64,000 nt of DNA from Alopecurus myosuroides (taxonomy: Eukaryota > Streptophyta > Magnoliopsida > Poales > Poaceae). Location of the stretch: contig CM054061.1 in NCBI GenBank assembly GCA_028641055.1, positions 30,801,523 to 30,865,522 on the forward strand, read 5' to 3'. The notes beneath the pieces are model-generated. The model saw nothing but the letters and a program-made list of their open reading frames with translations. It did no database searches and had not been told where the DNA came from. Shown here in pieces: positions 33,190 to 45,899 of this stretch (position 1 is the stretch's first letter; each line of letters starts with the position of its first letter). A program made the translations under genes and the position numbers.

Positions 33190-34312
33190 TTGGTGAGACT
33201 CCGGTGCTCGTGGAGGTGGCTTTGTTCTTCGCTACGTGAGCTGCTTCTCTGGACGCTGCCTGTGGTCGTCGATGGAGAATTAGAGTTTTGTCGCCCGATT
33301 GCTAAACGGTAAGGATAAGTTCCAGGTGAAAGCCTTGCTCCAACCTTCGTGTCGTTGCTGAAGACGACGACGTCTACGAACGTCGTTTCCTCGTTGGAGG
33401 CATCATTGTGGAACTTCTCTTTGGCTGAACATGGGTTGGACTCCTCGGGTGAAAACCTAAGTTAGCCGGAGCGAGCGACGACAACGTCAGTGTGGCTTTC
33501 CTCTTGGGGGTGTTGCCTTGGAGACTCAGCTTTTGGCGATTATGTGTGCCTTCTCTAGCGTTCGGGTCATTGGATGTCGAAGCAGTGGCCCTGGATGGAG
33601 GTTGTGCGTCGAGGCGGCGGTCTCAGGATCCATGATGGCCAACGACTTCATGGGGTGGGGCAGTTTTTCCTGGCTTGGGCGACTTCCTTGTGTCGCTTGG
33701 GAGGCAAGTTTGTCGGCTCGGTTGACGCGTCCCAGAGAAGTCGGTTGACTTTATGTCGGGACGGCGGTCTCGGATGTTGTTGCGGCGGGGTATGCGTGTT
33801 GTTTGCCCTGTGCAGCTTGGGTTGCGTGCGAATGGGTCGTGCGGCTCCGTGGCTCGAGTACGAGCGGTGGAACGTCGGGATGATGGTAACTGTAGGTGGT
33901 GTTGATGGTCTGTTGGGCTTGGTGGAGCAGCTGAATGTCGGGGCGGCGGCTCCTAAAGTTGGCGCGGTTGATGGCGTAGATCTCGTGTTGGCGGCGTGGT
34001 TGTTCTCCATGCTGGTTGTGGACTCATGATGGTGCAGCTCATCGGATGGGTAGTTTCTCCATCGTTGATGGAGCGTCCCATGTCTGCTCCTCGCATAGCA
34101 GTCACCGCGATTTCTCTCTAGAAGTGGTGTAAGGTCGTTTCCTCTTGGCGGAGTAGTGTGTTGAGTTCAGCCCGATTCTTATGTCGGGAGAGAGTTTGGC
34201 CATGTGTTGTTGTATAGTTTTTGTCTGATTTTCCATAAATTAACTGGACACCTTCTTTTTCTTAATTATTAGTAGATGAGACAAATATTTTTCTTTCATT
34301 TCAACAAAAAAA
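33190..34312 (+). mobile_element. LINE 3'-end fragment (5'-truncated candidate)
   Basis: The right end 'aaattaactggacac...gatgagacaaat...ttcaacaaaaaaa' at 34210-34312 has the form of grass LINE 3' UTRs, ending in a short A run. The upstream kilobase is G+T-rich with no conserved ORF. The left limit and target duplication were not found. Confidence 0.45.
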
Positions 34313-34461
34313 GTCTGCGGAAATTGCGTGTGTACATTTAGGGTTTTTTTAGGCAAGGAGTGGCCTCCAATGTAATACATGACTGAATGAGTTGCATATC
34401 TTGCATGACTGAAAATACGCCAGAATGAAAATACGCAAAAAGGACATGTTCTTTCGAACCG
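34313..34461. other. Junction between the LINE tail and the next LINE
   Basis: About 150 bases directly after the A run of the preceding fragment. They probably contain the 5' UTR of the following LINE; no distinct start or target duplication could be placed. Confidence 0.3.
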
Positions 34462-34883
34462 TTGGTTGGGACAAAGTGTGCACGGACACATATCCGGCAT
34501 CTCAAACGGACAATTTTTTGTCCGGGTTGGCCTTTTGCCCAATTGTTTGCGACCACGCTCGTGACGTCCACGCCAGGTGCCTCCTCGTCGCCGGCGATCC
34601 CGAGGCAGCATCGGGGTCCCCCTTCGCCGTCGAGGGATGGATGTCTCCTGGGCCCGACTCCTGGGCTGAGACTGGGCGAAGGGGTTTTGCAACCCATCAA
34701 TCCTCCTGGCGAATTTCCGGTGGTGGCACGTGGAGGAATCTCCCCCGTCGATGGAGTCGCTGCCGCTGAACGGAGGGCCCGCCATGGGAGGGAGGGGGAG
34801 CAGGTGGGATGCGGGGAAAGTGAAATCCCCATCCACGGGCGCTTGGAGGTTTTATTCTCCCATTTCTGGACACGAGCTAGGGT

Positions 34884-34888
34884 TCCAC
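34884..34888. repeat. Target site duplication TCCAC (left)
   Basis: TCCAC directly before the LTR; identical to 43292-43296 after the second LTR. Confidence 0.95.
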
Positions 34889-36542
34889 TGAAGGGAATAT
34901 GCCCGAGAGGCAATAATAAAATGGTTATTATCTTATTCCTTGTTTATGATGAATGTTTATTTCTCATGCTAGAATTGTATTAACCGGAAACGTTGATACA
35001 TGTGTGCTTAATAAACAAACAATGGTTCCTAGTAAAGCCTCTCTTTTAACTAGCTCGTTGATTAATAGATGATCAAGGTTTCCTGATCATGAACATTGGA
35101 TGTTATTAATAACGGGGTCATGTCATTAGAAGAATGATGTGATGAACATATACCCAAAGAGAATATAGCAATGCGATCAAGTCATTTAGTTTACATTGTT
35201 ATATCAAACATACGAAGTAACTTATTCCTTAGACCTTGAGATCATGTCAATCACTGATACCGGAAGAGTGCTTTGATGGCATCAAACGTCACACCGTAAC
35301 AGGGTGACTATAAAGGTGTCGTTAAGTATTCGGAAAGTATTAGTTGAGGATCATGGATCAAGAGTGGGATTTGTCCATCCAAATGACGGAGAGATATACT
35401 CTGAGCCCTCTCGGTGATATCACATCGAAACCGCTTGCAAGCATGTGATATGATCACAAAGGATGTTATATCACGGGAACGAGAAAAGAGTACTTGTCGG
35501 TAACGAGATTGAACAAGGTATGGTTGATACCAATGATCGAATCTCGGACAAGTAAAATATCGCGAGACAAAGGGAATAGTTCACGGCGTTGTTGGTTCAC
35601 ACGATCACGAGAGTCATCGTTGAATATATAGGAGTCATCACGGATCTCCAGATCCCGCTGTTGATTATTGATCGGAGAGGAGTCTCGATCATGTCTATCT
35701 TATTCGCGAACCGTAGGGTGACACACTTAAGGTTCGATGACGCGTTTGAGAGGATACGAAATATCGAAGAATATTTTGGACAGCACCGAAATTGTTTCGG
35801 GGAAAATTGAAATAGTTCAAGGGGTTTTTCGTCGAATGGTTGTTAATAGAATTAACAAATGATTCGAGGTGCTTTATGCAAATGTTTGTTAATAGAATTA
35901 ACAAATGCTGAAATAAAGAAATAAAAATGTTTTATTGATTTATTAAAGAAAAACTCTTGGATTTTCTAAGTGGGGTTTAAAGGAAAATGAGTGTGTGTGA
36001 GTGGAGTGTCCACTCACATCATGAGGGAAGAGGTGGGGGCACACCATGGGGCTGGCCGCACCCCCCTTGGGCTGCCTCCCCCCCTCTCCTATAAATGGAG
36101 GGTGAGAGCTCTCCCTCCTCCACACACTTGGCCACTTCCCTTTCCCTCCACCCGCTGCTCCATTTCATGGTCTCCGGCTTGGCGAAGCCCTGACCGTGGG
36201 ATTCTTCACCACCACCACGTCGTCGTGCTGCTGGAGTTCCGAGGGATCCTCTACTTCCGCGCCCCGTTGGAACGAGGGAACGGAGGTCGTCATCAACCGT
36301 ACGTGTGACCGATTACGGATGCACCGCCGGATTGCGGTGCCATCTTCTCGCTATCGGGATCGGTGTGAGTACGACTACGCCAACAACGAGATTTGATCTC
36401 GTACCACTTTGAGTCTTCGAGGGTATGTGTTCTCCTTAACCCTCTTGTTGCCCGTTGCACTTCGTCTCATAGATTAGATCTTGGCCTTTCGGGTATCTCT
36501 CGCGTAGGAAATTTTTTGTTTTCTATGCTACGTTCCCCTTCA
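34889..36542 (+). repeat. 5' LTR (1654 bp)
   Basis: TGAAGGGAATATG...ACGTTCCCCTTCA. TATAAAT at 36090-36096 is the promoter TATA box. Contains a repeated 'tgttaatagaattaacaaatg' motif at 35842 and 35886. Confidence 0.97.
36090..36096 (+). promoter_or_regulatory. TATA box in 5' LTR
   Basis: TATAAAT after a pyrimidine-rich 'ccccccctctcc' stretch. The 3' LTR has TATAAAA at 42839-42845; the change is one of the few LTR differences. Confidence 0.7.
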
Positions 36543-36543
36543 G

Positions 36544-36556
36544 TGGTATCAGAACC
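36544..36556 (+). promoter_or_regulatory. Primer-binding site
   Basis: TGGTATCAGAACC one base after the LTR, the copia initiator-Met PBS. Confidence 0.93.
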
Positions 36557-38980
36557 AGATCTATGCGTAGATGTTTTGTACGGGTAGAACACATAGGTGT
36601 ATGTGGGCGTTGATGATCATGTTATTACCTCCTTGATTATTTTATGATCTTAGTGGCATTGTGGGATGAAGCGGCCCGGACTAACCTTACATGTCCACGT
36701 ACATGAGACTTGTTCCACAACTGACATGCAACTTGTATTGCATAAGTGGCTTGCGGGTGTCTGTTTCTCCTACTATAGTTAAGATCTAATCTATGAAGGG
36801 TTGTTAAAAATGTGTTTATCAACGTTGTGGTTGATGTTCGTAGGTATGAACGGTTCTATCCTCGAAAGCCCTAAGCCACGTAAAATATGCAAAAATAAAT
36901 TAGAGGCGTCTAACTAGTTTTTGCTGGGCATGCGATGTGATATGGTCAATATTACAAATTTGATTATGAGATGATCTATTTTGTAAATTATTGATATACC
37001 GGAAGGTATCCATATGGTTGTCTTCTTATTGATGGACAATCAAGTTTAGGGTACCGTGGTACTTGGTACCACGCCGGTGGAATGATTAAGATCATACCAT
37101 AATGCACATGATGGAGATCAAGTGCAAGGAGGACCATATCATATCACGTAATCCTTTCATGTGATGTCTAGGATGTTGATCCTTTTTATGCATCTTGTTT
37201 TGCTTAGATAACGTTGGTAGCATTATAAGATGATCCCTCTCACTTAATATCAAGATAATAATGTGTTCTTCCTTAAGTATGCACCGTTAAGAAAGTTCGT
37301 CGTTTCGAGACACCACGTGATGATCGGGTGTGACAGACTCAACGTTCGCATACAACGGGTGTTTTCAAGCCTAGCATGTACAGACATGGCCTTGAAACAC
37401 ACGCAAAACTACGGTTCTACTTGGCGAGCCTAGCATGTACAGACATGGCCTCGGAACACGTAACCGAAAGGTAAAGCACGAGTCATATGGATGATATGAT
37501 GAACATGTCGATGTTCTCCTTTGAAACTACATCATCTCACGTGATGATCGGTTTTGGTGTAGTGAATTTGGTTCGTGTAATCACTAAAGACGACTAAGAG
37601 GGATGTTGTTTTTGAGTGGGAATTCATGGTTTAATTTTTGAATTAACTTGAACTTATTTATCATGAACAACCAATCAAAGTGAATTTGCACAAATTGTAG
37701 TATTCATTGGCATCTATAATTACCTTACACTTATATTGTTAATTGAGATATAACTGTTATGATCTGGTAAATACCATTTAAGATTGGTACCGTATTAGTG
37801 AAATTTAAAATTGAGTCCTATTGTAGATTTTTGGTATTTCCTACCTAGCTCCATGTGGTTAATGATTGATTAATCTAGAGAGCAAATAATTCCTACTTAG
37901 AATCCAGAGTCATGGTTGCTTCCGTATTACTTTATCTTCAAAAGAATGTTTTGTTGATCAAGGTGATTTAGGAACTGAAAAGAGTTGTTTTCAGAAACAA
38001 TCAAGTGAAAGATATATTGATATCTAGAAACTTAGTTGTAGCAACATGACTGAATATAATTTAGCGTGACAATGTTTGCTTATATTATCTGAATATATGC
38101 AAATTTAGCGTGACAATGTTTGCTTATATTATCTGAATATATGCAATGATGACGCTAGGCGTTTGAATATTCCAAGAAGTTGGGCGCTAAAAAATTATCC
38201 TCTAAATTCCTTCCTTCGAGCTATAGTAGCTTAATCATAAAATTGTTATGATGGGATGGATTAAAAGTATGTGTAAAGTCGTTTACCTTACTTGGAGATT
38301 GCTAAGAGTGGAATCTAGAAGAATTCTATTAATATGGTGATATTGCTAGAACAATCAAACTCAAAGTATGACTCAATGGGTGATAGTATATGACTAACAC
38401 GCCAAAGAAAATGAGCTAGTAAGACTAGCATTGTTTGATGTTGAATGATTCTTCTATAAAGGAAAGGGAATATTGAAAATAGAATTACAAATAGATATAT
38501 GGCAGAAAAGAAGATAACTGGAAAAGTCCAGCTCAGGAGTATATACTTGATATACAAGTTATAGATGTATTACTAGTTAACAAAGTATTTTTGGTATTTT
38601 GATACCACATTGGTTGGTATGAGTTGTCATACAAAGCAACGCAATGCAAGAAATACAAGGGCCTAAAAGGAACTAGTAATAGATGTGGAATCGATTATGA
38701 CAATAACATAAATAGAGTGTTACTGTGTTCATTGTAGTATCGAACCAAACATTCAAGATTTATTTTAAGAAATTAATAAGTTGTTATTTTGTTCTAGTCC
38801 TTTGTGAGAACAAATGAGATTGTTCAAACTATGACCATATTCCATAATTGATGGATATGTTAATATAAATCATGTTGGTAAAGTAAACATCTATAAGACT
38901 AAATGCTAAATGTTGCAAGACGTAAAAGATTTTCACTTAAATTGTGACACCACCATTTTAGTTCATATCGGAAAGGAAAA
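36557..38980 (+). other. Leader and lost gag region of the BARE/Angela-like element
   Basis: Contains the repeated BARE leader motif 'gcctagcatgtacagacatgg' (near 37370 and 37428) and an exact 44-bp tandem duplication (38060-38103, 38104-38147). No Gag frame is recognisable. Confidence 0.6.
38060..38147. repeat. Exact 44-bp tandem duplication
   Basis: The unit starting tttagcgtgacaatgtttgc is present twice without mismatch. Confidence 0.9.
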
Positions 38981-41500
38981 CATGAAGGAACTCCATATTG
39001 ATGGACTTCCGGAGTCATTTTGTTTTGAATAAATTGACGCTTGTGAGACCTCTTCCAAAAGATGACTAGAATTCCGTTCATAGGCCAAAGTAGAATGGAC
39101 GACTAATTTAGTGGAGATTATACATATTGATGTATATAGTCCATTATGTGTAGTCATGTATGGTGGATTAATTTTTCCTTCATAAAATTATGTCGATGAT
39201 TTAAGTAGATATGTGAGTATATCTATTTAAAGGGAACAGAGTTTGACATTTTGAATTGGTTCAAAAGGTTGTTAATATGAAGTTAAAATCATTGTAACAA
39301 GATAATCAAGTATTTATGATTGGATCATAAAGGATAAAGTTTGAGTTACAAGTTTAGCAAAACATCTGAGAAGTTGCAGAATTGTTCTACAACTTATACT
39401 TCTCGAATACCCCACATTAGATTGGAGTATTCAAAAGACAAAATCAAACCTTGTTTGACATGGTAAGATTAATAAAATTGCCATTATAATTTTGTAGTTT
39501 ATACATTAAGGACAACCGCTTTTACACTGAAAAGAGCACCATCATGATCCGTTGAAATTGACAACATATAAGATATGGTTTGGGTAATGACCCGAATTGT
39601 CATTTTTCTTAAGTTTTGGTATGCATAGCATGTGTAAAATGTTTACAACCAAAATAGGATAAATATATGTTTATAAGGTTATCCCAAATAAAACATTGGG
39701 TATTTCTCCTATCACCGAACCAAAAGACAAATGTTGTTTGTCAGAAAGGGTTGATTTCTCAAGAAAGTAGTTCTTGCGAAACAAGTGAGTGGGAGCACAG
39801 TACAAACTCAACGAGATTAGAGAATCTTCGTTATCATGTCAAGAGTAGCGCAGCACTGGAAGTTGTTCTGGGGTTTACTATTTTGACTAAGTAGAAGACA
39901 CTAGAAATGTTGTAGATACTTCAAATGAGTTTGCGAACTGTACCAGAAAAGTCCAAAAAAAACTTTGTACTTAGAACAACTTGTGGTTTAAGTGTAAAGT
40001 GTTGTTTTGACAACAAAAGGACCTGGACCTTATAAAGGAAGCAAATGATGGGCCCTGACTTCGTAAAATTGACTATGAGTCATTATATCCGCCATAGTAT
40101 CCTTGTATGAATATCAAGTATGTGACTTGGTAGTCCTTTCGATAGGCATGATGCCTAACGATAGCAAAAGGGTCTATATAGCGACAAAGAAATGGATACT
40201 TATCGAAAAGTTGTTTTCGACGAAGTTCAAAGAGTTGACTACTACAAGATTTCGATCTTCCGTAGTGATGCTTTAGTCTTTGCGGATAGTTTTAGCAAAA
40301 GGTTACATATTATGATATGGCAGTTGAATAACAAAACCAACTCTCCTCTTGAGGAAGTTTGATCAAGGATGTGTACTTGACACAGTCTGAGAGTTTTGTA
40401 AAATTCAAAAGGTTGCTAGAAAGGTATGCACACTTCAATGGTTGAAGTAAGCATAGCGAAGTTGAAATCTTTAGCTTAATGAAGTTATCAAAAGAGTTTG
40501 ATTCCATCATGAATGATAAAGATGCTTGTAGAGTTACAAGAAATTAAGTGGGAGCGCTATGACATATTTCCAATACTTTATGTAGATGACATATGGTTGA
40601 TTGGAAAATATGTATTTTAAATTAACACGGTTAATATTTTCGATTTCATATTGATGAAAGGCTTAGAAGATATTGGGCATCGATATCTATAAAAGATGGA
40701 TTGACGCACCTGATATGATTGTAGCCAAATTACATAGATGAAATATTGAAGTAAGTCAATATGAAAATGGCAAGAAGGAGTTCTTATCACATGGAAAATA
40801 ATTGAGCAAGATTCATGTGTTTTGACACATGATGAGCATCATTGAAATTGAGATTTCTAAGTCATGTTTCCATGCTATGTACACAACCAGATGAGTCCTA
40901 TGCTATAAAATGTTATAGTAGGATAATTCATATGATGATTAGACAACAGTGGGAGAGATCCTTGTGTCATTTTAGAAATGCTAAGGATATGTTTTCCTAT
41001 ATAGTAATGAAAAAATATTAGTTGTAATATGTTACACTAATAGTCTTGTCATTTATTCAAGTAATTTTATCTCAATTAAAATATGTGATGAAGGGTAGCA
41101 CAATAGGATGGAAGAAAGTTCCATGCTAGATTTGAAAGAGTTTCAAAATTAAAATATTGTGACAGATACTACAACAAAGGCTAAAGTATATCGTTGTGTT
41201 AACAACTGATTATAAGCGTATTTTGTGTCAAGGAGTTCTTTATTGAACTTGGTGAAATTCCAAGAATGCTGAAACTATGAAGCTACATTTTCACAATGTT
41301 AGTAACATCAGTTTAAGCTGAGGAATTAAGGTATCACCGGAACTTGGTGAGTTTCCAAGATTGCTAAACACTATGAAGCTACATTTTCACAATGTTAGTG
41401 ACAATGGTTTAAGCCGAGGAATTAAGGTTTCACCGATTGACCATATATATGCAAAGCCATCTCATTAGAGAATGAGTGATGCGTGTAGACGCAAAGAACA
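38981..41500 (+). pseudogene. pol: Decayed pol of the BARE/Angela-like element
   Basis: Scattered matches in the proper order. A gag-pre-integrase piece lies near 38990-39090 (IDGLPESFCFE with stops). An integrase start is near 39113 (EIIHIDVYSPL, then DDLSRYVSIYLFK, like 'LIHSDVCGP...DDYSRYGYVYL'). The RT active-site block is at 40573-40605 (ILYVDDIWLIG, with the YVDD box). An RNase H-like stretch is near 41160 (ATTKAKYIVVLT). Many stops and gaps separate them, and about 100 bases near 41240-41440 are duplicated in tandem. No functional enzyme can be made. Confidence 0.7.
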
Positions 41501-41626
41501 TGCAAATACAATAGGACCTGAACGGTTCAGATCTTTTTGATAATGTTTACCACATGCGAAGCATGGTAATAACACTGGTACGCCATATGTGTTAAGTGCT
41601 TACAGACTAGATTATTGACTCTAGTG

Positions 41627-41638
41627 CAAGTGGGAGAC
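41627..41638 (+). promoter_or_regulatory. Polypurine tract
   Basis: GCAAGTGGGAGAC directly before the 3' LTR, the plus-strand primer site. Confidence 0.85.
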
Positions 41639-43291
41639 TGAAGGGAATATGCCCGAGAGGCAATAATAAAATGGTTATTATCTTATTCCTTGTTTATGAT
41701 GAATGTTTATTTCTCATGCTAGAATTGTATTAACCGGAAACGTTGATACATGTGTGCTTAATAAACAAACAATGGTTCCTAGTAAAGCCTCTCTTTTAAC
41801 TAGCTCGTTGATTAATAGATGATCAAGGTTTCCTGATCATGAACATTGGATGTTATTAATAACGGGGTCATGTCATTAGAAGAATGATGTGATGAACATA
41901 TACCCAAAGAGAATATAGCAATGCGATCAAGTCATTTAGTTTACATTGTTATATCAAACATACGAAGTAACTTATTCCGTAGACCTTGAGATCATGTCAA
42001 TCACTGATACCGGAAGAGTGCTTTGATGGCATCAAACGTCACACCGTAACAGGGTGACTATAAAGGTGTCGTTAAGTATTCGGAAAGTATTAGTTGAGGA
42101 TCATGGATCAAGAGTGGGATTTGTCCATCCAAATGACGGAGAGATATACTCTGGGCCCTCTCGGTGATATCACATCGAAACGGCTTGCAAGCACGTGATA
42201 TGATCACAAAGGATGTTATATCACGGGAACGAGAAAAGAGTACTTGTCGGTAACGAGATTGAACAAGGTATGGTTGATACCAATGATCGAATCTCGGACA
42301 AGTAAAATATCGCGAGACAAAGGGAATAGTTCACGGCGTTGTTGGTTCACACGATCACGAGAGTCATCGTTGAATATATAGGAGTCATCACGGATCTCCA
42401 GATCCCGCTGTTGATTATTGATCGGAGAGGAGTCTCGATCATGTCTATCTTATTCGCGAACCGTAGGGTGACACACTTAAGGTTCGATGACGCGTTTGAG
42501 AGGATACGGAATATCGAAGAATATTTTGGACAGCACCGAAATTGTTTCGGGGAAAATTGAAATAGTTCAAGGGGTTTTTCGTCGAATGGTTGTTAATAGA
42601 ATTAACAAATGATTCGAGGTGCTTTATGCAAATGTTTGTTAATAGAATTAACAAATGCTGAAATAAAGAAATAAAAATGTTTTATTGATTTATTAAAGAA
42701 AAACTCTTGGATTTTCTAAGTGGGGTTTAAAGGAAAATGAGTGGGTGTGAGTGGAGTGTCCACTCACATCATGAGGGAAGAGGTGGGGGCACGCCATGGG
42801 GCTGGCCGCACCCCCCTTGGGCTGCCTCCCCCCTCTCCTATAAAAGGAGGGTGAGAGCTCTCCCTCCTCCACACACTTGGCCACTTCCCTTTCCCTCCAC
42901 CCGCTGCTCCATTTCATGGTCTCCGGCTTGGCGAAGCCCTGACCGTGGGATTCTTCACCACCACCACGTCGTCGTGCTGCTGGAGTTCTGAGGGATCCTC
43001 TACTTCCGCGCCCCGCTGGAACGAGGGAACGGAGGTCGTCATCAACCGTACGTGTGACCGATCACGGATGCACCGCCGGATTGTGGTGCCATCTTCTCGC
43101 TATCGGGATCGGTGTGAGTACGACTACGCCAACAACGAGATTTGATCTCGTACCACTTTGAGTCTTCGAGGGTATGTGTTCTCCTTAACCCTCTTGTTGC
43201 CCGTTGCACTTCGTCTCATAGATTAGATCTTGGCCTTTCGGGTATCTCTCGCGTAGGAAAATTTTTGTTTTCTATGCTACGTTCCCCTTCA
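41639..43291 (+). repeat. 3' LTR (1653 bp)
   Basis: About 99.2% identical to the 5' LTR by my base-by-base reading (13 substitutions, one 1-bp gap). Followed by the TCCAC target duplication at 43292-43296. Confidence 0.97.
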
Positions 43292-43628
43292 TCCACCACA
43301 ATCGCCGGCACCGGAATCATTCGATTGGTGGCCCGGGAAGGTAGGGGGAGATCACCGAACCTTCGCGCAGGTGGCGGCGTCACCCCCTCGAGCCTCAAAC
43401 CCTGTGCGGACGATGGGGGACAGAGGCGGAAGGATTCCGTCGGGGAGGCGCAGAGGAGGTGGTGACGGGAGAGGGATGCAGGTGGGCGGCGGCAGAGGCG
43501 GTGTGGGGAGGCATGGTGGCCCTCCACCGAATAGAAACCTCGTCTGGCAGCGAGAGGATGGGTCCGGACAGAGTTCGGCTCCAACAACAGCAGCAAGTGG
43601 GATGGGGCTGCGGCAAGGGCAGGCGCCA

Positions 43629-43929
43629 CACTACACCATGGTACAAACTTGCCGACAGAAGGATCTGTCGGCATATGGTACCTTTGCCGACAGATAACTA
43701 GTTGGTAAGAGATATGCCTACACAAGATGGAGAGTCGGGGCAAAAGCAGTCGACGAAGCTTATTTTGTTGCTAGATGAGTGCCGACAGACTTGATGTCAC
43801 CACTGGTTAACCTTTGTCCACAGATGGCTGGTTGGCAAAGCTTAATACCTACTCCGACACATGGTGTGTTAGAAATACCATGCCTTTGCCCACACAATTG
43901 TGTCGGCAAGTTTCTACCGTGGTGTAGTG
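43629..43929. mobile_element. CACTA-type MITE, 301 bp
   Basis: The ends are long inverted repeats CACTACACCATGGTACAAAC / reverse complement of GTTTCTACCGTGGTGTAGTG region, then TTGCCGACA on both sides. The CACTA...TAGTG ends and a 3-bp target duplication CCA (43626-43628, 43930-43932) place it in the CACTA superfamily. Internal TTTGCCGACAGA repeats resemble subterminal motifs. It interrupts LINE ORF1. Confidence 0.9.
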
Positions 43930-45899
43930 CCATGGCGCATGACCTTCTTCAAGCTCCTGTCAAGCAGCGTCCTCATGCCGGAGGGACACGCAGTCCGACG
44001 CCTCCTTGAGTTGCAGATAAGAATCCAATCTCCTGCCTCAATTGCAATGCTGGGGATCATCCTACGTCCCAATGTCCTACAATTAAATGCGAGCGGTGCG
44101 GAAAGTTGGGTCATATTCGGACAATCTGTCAGGCTGTGCTGCCATGGGAATGCGTAGCTGCATTATGCGCGTTTCAGTCTCCTGGGCTAGGATTTTTTTA
44201 CATGCCAAACCGCAGTTCCCCTAAGTAGGTGAAGGAGAGGGCATCAAGCATTGTGATTACTGTGCTCGAAGGGAACCCTTCTTCAAGAGAGCTAGAACAA
44301 GAATTGATTGATTACCTTGCTACTAGTTGGAGGTTTACCGCTCGTAGTATCAATGCAACTCAGTTTGTCATGAGATTTCCTAATCCCAGAGAGGTTGAGA
44401 GAGCGTGCTTCCTTGCAAAGAGAATGGAGATGAGTGTTTGCAAAGCGGTGATAAGCTTGTCCCCTTGGTCTGCGTCTGTAGGTGTTGTGGCTCCTTTACA
44501 CAAAGCATGGGTGAGAGTTAGGATTATTCCTACTTACAAGAGATGCGAGGAAAATGTGGAATTTGCCGGGTCCCTTGTGAGTGTTACTCTAGAGGTCGAT
44601 GGTGCAACGATTCATAAACCAGAGTATTGCAGGATCATGTTGGGATGCAGGTAAATTGAAAAATTGCCTGAAGAAGCAGACAGAGTTTTAGGAGATCATT
44701 TTTATCTATTCTCATATGAAGTGGAGGAGGTGTTGGTAAAAGGGCCACCTGCTATAGGTATCCAAGGGAGAATTTCATCTGATAGAAATGTGTCTGAAGC
44801 TCGTTCTCCTAAGCGCCACAGGAATTACAATGGCTCTATGGATGATTCAGTTGAGGAACCTACGGACACAAGTCAAAACACTAGCGACGGGAAGAAGTAC
44901 ACTCAGAAGATGCATGTTCTGGTGGATTATGAGTCGGAGGAGGAGAGTGAAGAGGAAGAGGATCTTCTTATTGATATTATTGCCAGGGAGTCTCTTCAAA
45001 AGGATAAGGAGGACGGGATAGATGCATCTAAGAAAAGCCACCTCGTCATGTGTATTACTGGAACAAATAAATAAAATGAGAATCCTTCGATGGTTCTGGA
45101 AAAGGAGATGAATGAATCTTTGCTCCAAGTCCCCTTAATGGCACCTGTAACTCCTGTGGTGTCTAAAGAGATAATTCCTGCAGAGCCTATAAAAATGAAT
45201 GATAGGTCTTTTGTGATAGTATTGTGTCCTGGACAGAAGGCTTTTGAGCCGGTTATCATTGAATTGTCTCATGAATCACACTCTCCACCTGTGGGGTCTT
45301 CTGAGTACACGGTACAGTCACCTGAGGAGAATATTGGAGTGGGAGCGGATGGTGGTGTGGAAACCAAGGAAAAAGGGGAAGATGATGCCGAGGTTGCTAG
45401 GGACAGAAGGCAGAAGCTGGGGAATGTGATGGAGAGAGCTGAGGCTGTTGCAAAGAAAAGGAACCTCAAAGGTAAAACATCTGCTACACAAACTCCTGAT
45501 ACTAGTGTTAATTCTTTTGCGATCTTGTCTAATGAGGAAATAATGAGGAGGGCATCCTTAATGGGGATTGAAATCCCGAATCATAATTTTGAATCCATTA
45601 ATTTGTTAAGAGAGATGGAAAAAGCTATAAAAAAATTAAATGAAAAAAATGATAATGTTAGCTCATTTGTAGTGGATCATAGCAGTGGTTACTCTACTCC
45701 TCTAAGTCTTACTTGGCATGATGCTGTGACTGTAGAAGAGCAATTTATTTTGGTGCAATCTAGGAAAACTAAGAGAGACAATAAGAAAAAAAAGTACTCC
45801 TATATCTAGAACTTTGACTAGAAGTCAGGGTCCTGTTGCCACTTCTTCCCTTCCTCCTGGAAGAAATGGCAGAAAAAGAAATATTCCTAGTAAATTTAA

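Larger units (their letters stand above)
34889..43291 (+). mobile_element. BARE/Angela-like copia LTR retrotransposon, full length, decayed interior
   Basis: 8403 bp with two LTRs (1654 and 1653 bp), 5-bp target duplication TCCAC, PBS and PPT. The LTR text (ATGCCCGAGAGGCAATAATA, 'attaaccggaaac', 'gaacaaggtatggttgatac') is the BARE/Angela/WIS group. I count 13 substitutions and one 1-bp gap between the LTRs, about 0.8%. The interior (36543-41638) keeps remnants in the normal order gag-pre/integrase, RT, RNase H but has no ORF over 80 codons. It inserted into ORF1 of a LINE. Confidence 0.97.
34462..45809 (+). pseudogene. LINE ORF1 (nucleic-acid-binding protein), interrupted
   Basis: Two blocks, 34462-34888 and 43297-45809, belong to one reading frame: the frame ending ...FWTRARVP before the 8.4-kb insertion continues without a break as PQSPAPESFDWWPGKVGG after it. 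A 301-bp MITE at 43629 interrupts it again and a one-base shift is needed there. Later parts carry two CCHC knuckles (CLNCNAGDHPTSQC and CERCGKLGHIRTIC, 44034-44129), then a DUF4283-like region (44229-44650) and an acidic, lysine-rich tail. In-frame stops at 44007, 44226, 44652 and 45072 make it a pseudogene. In active L1-type elements ORF1 binds the element's RNA. The true start codon is uncertain. Confidence 0.7.

Noticed and set aside
33518..34029. G+C-rich 151-codon plus-strand ORF and its antisense
   Set aside because: No recognisable domain; located in LINE-like 3' sequence ending in an A run.
35589..36308. ORFs of 66-105 codons present at 35.6-36.3 kb and again at 42.3-43.0 kb
   Set aside because: They lie inside the two LTRs and repeat exactly; they are LTR sequence, not genes.
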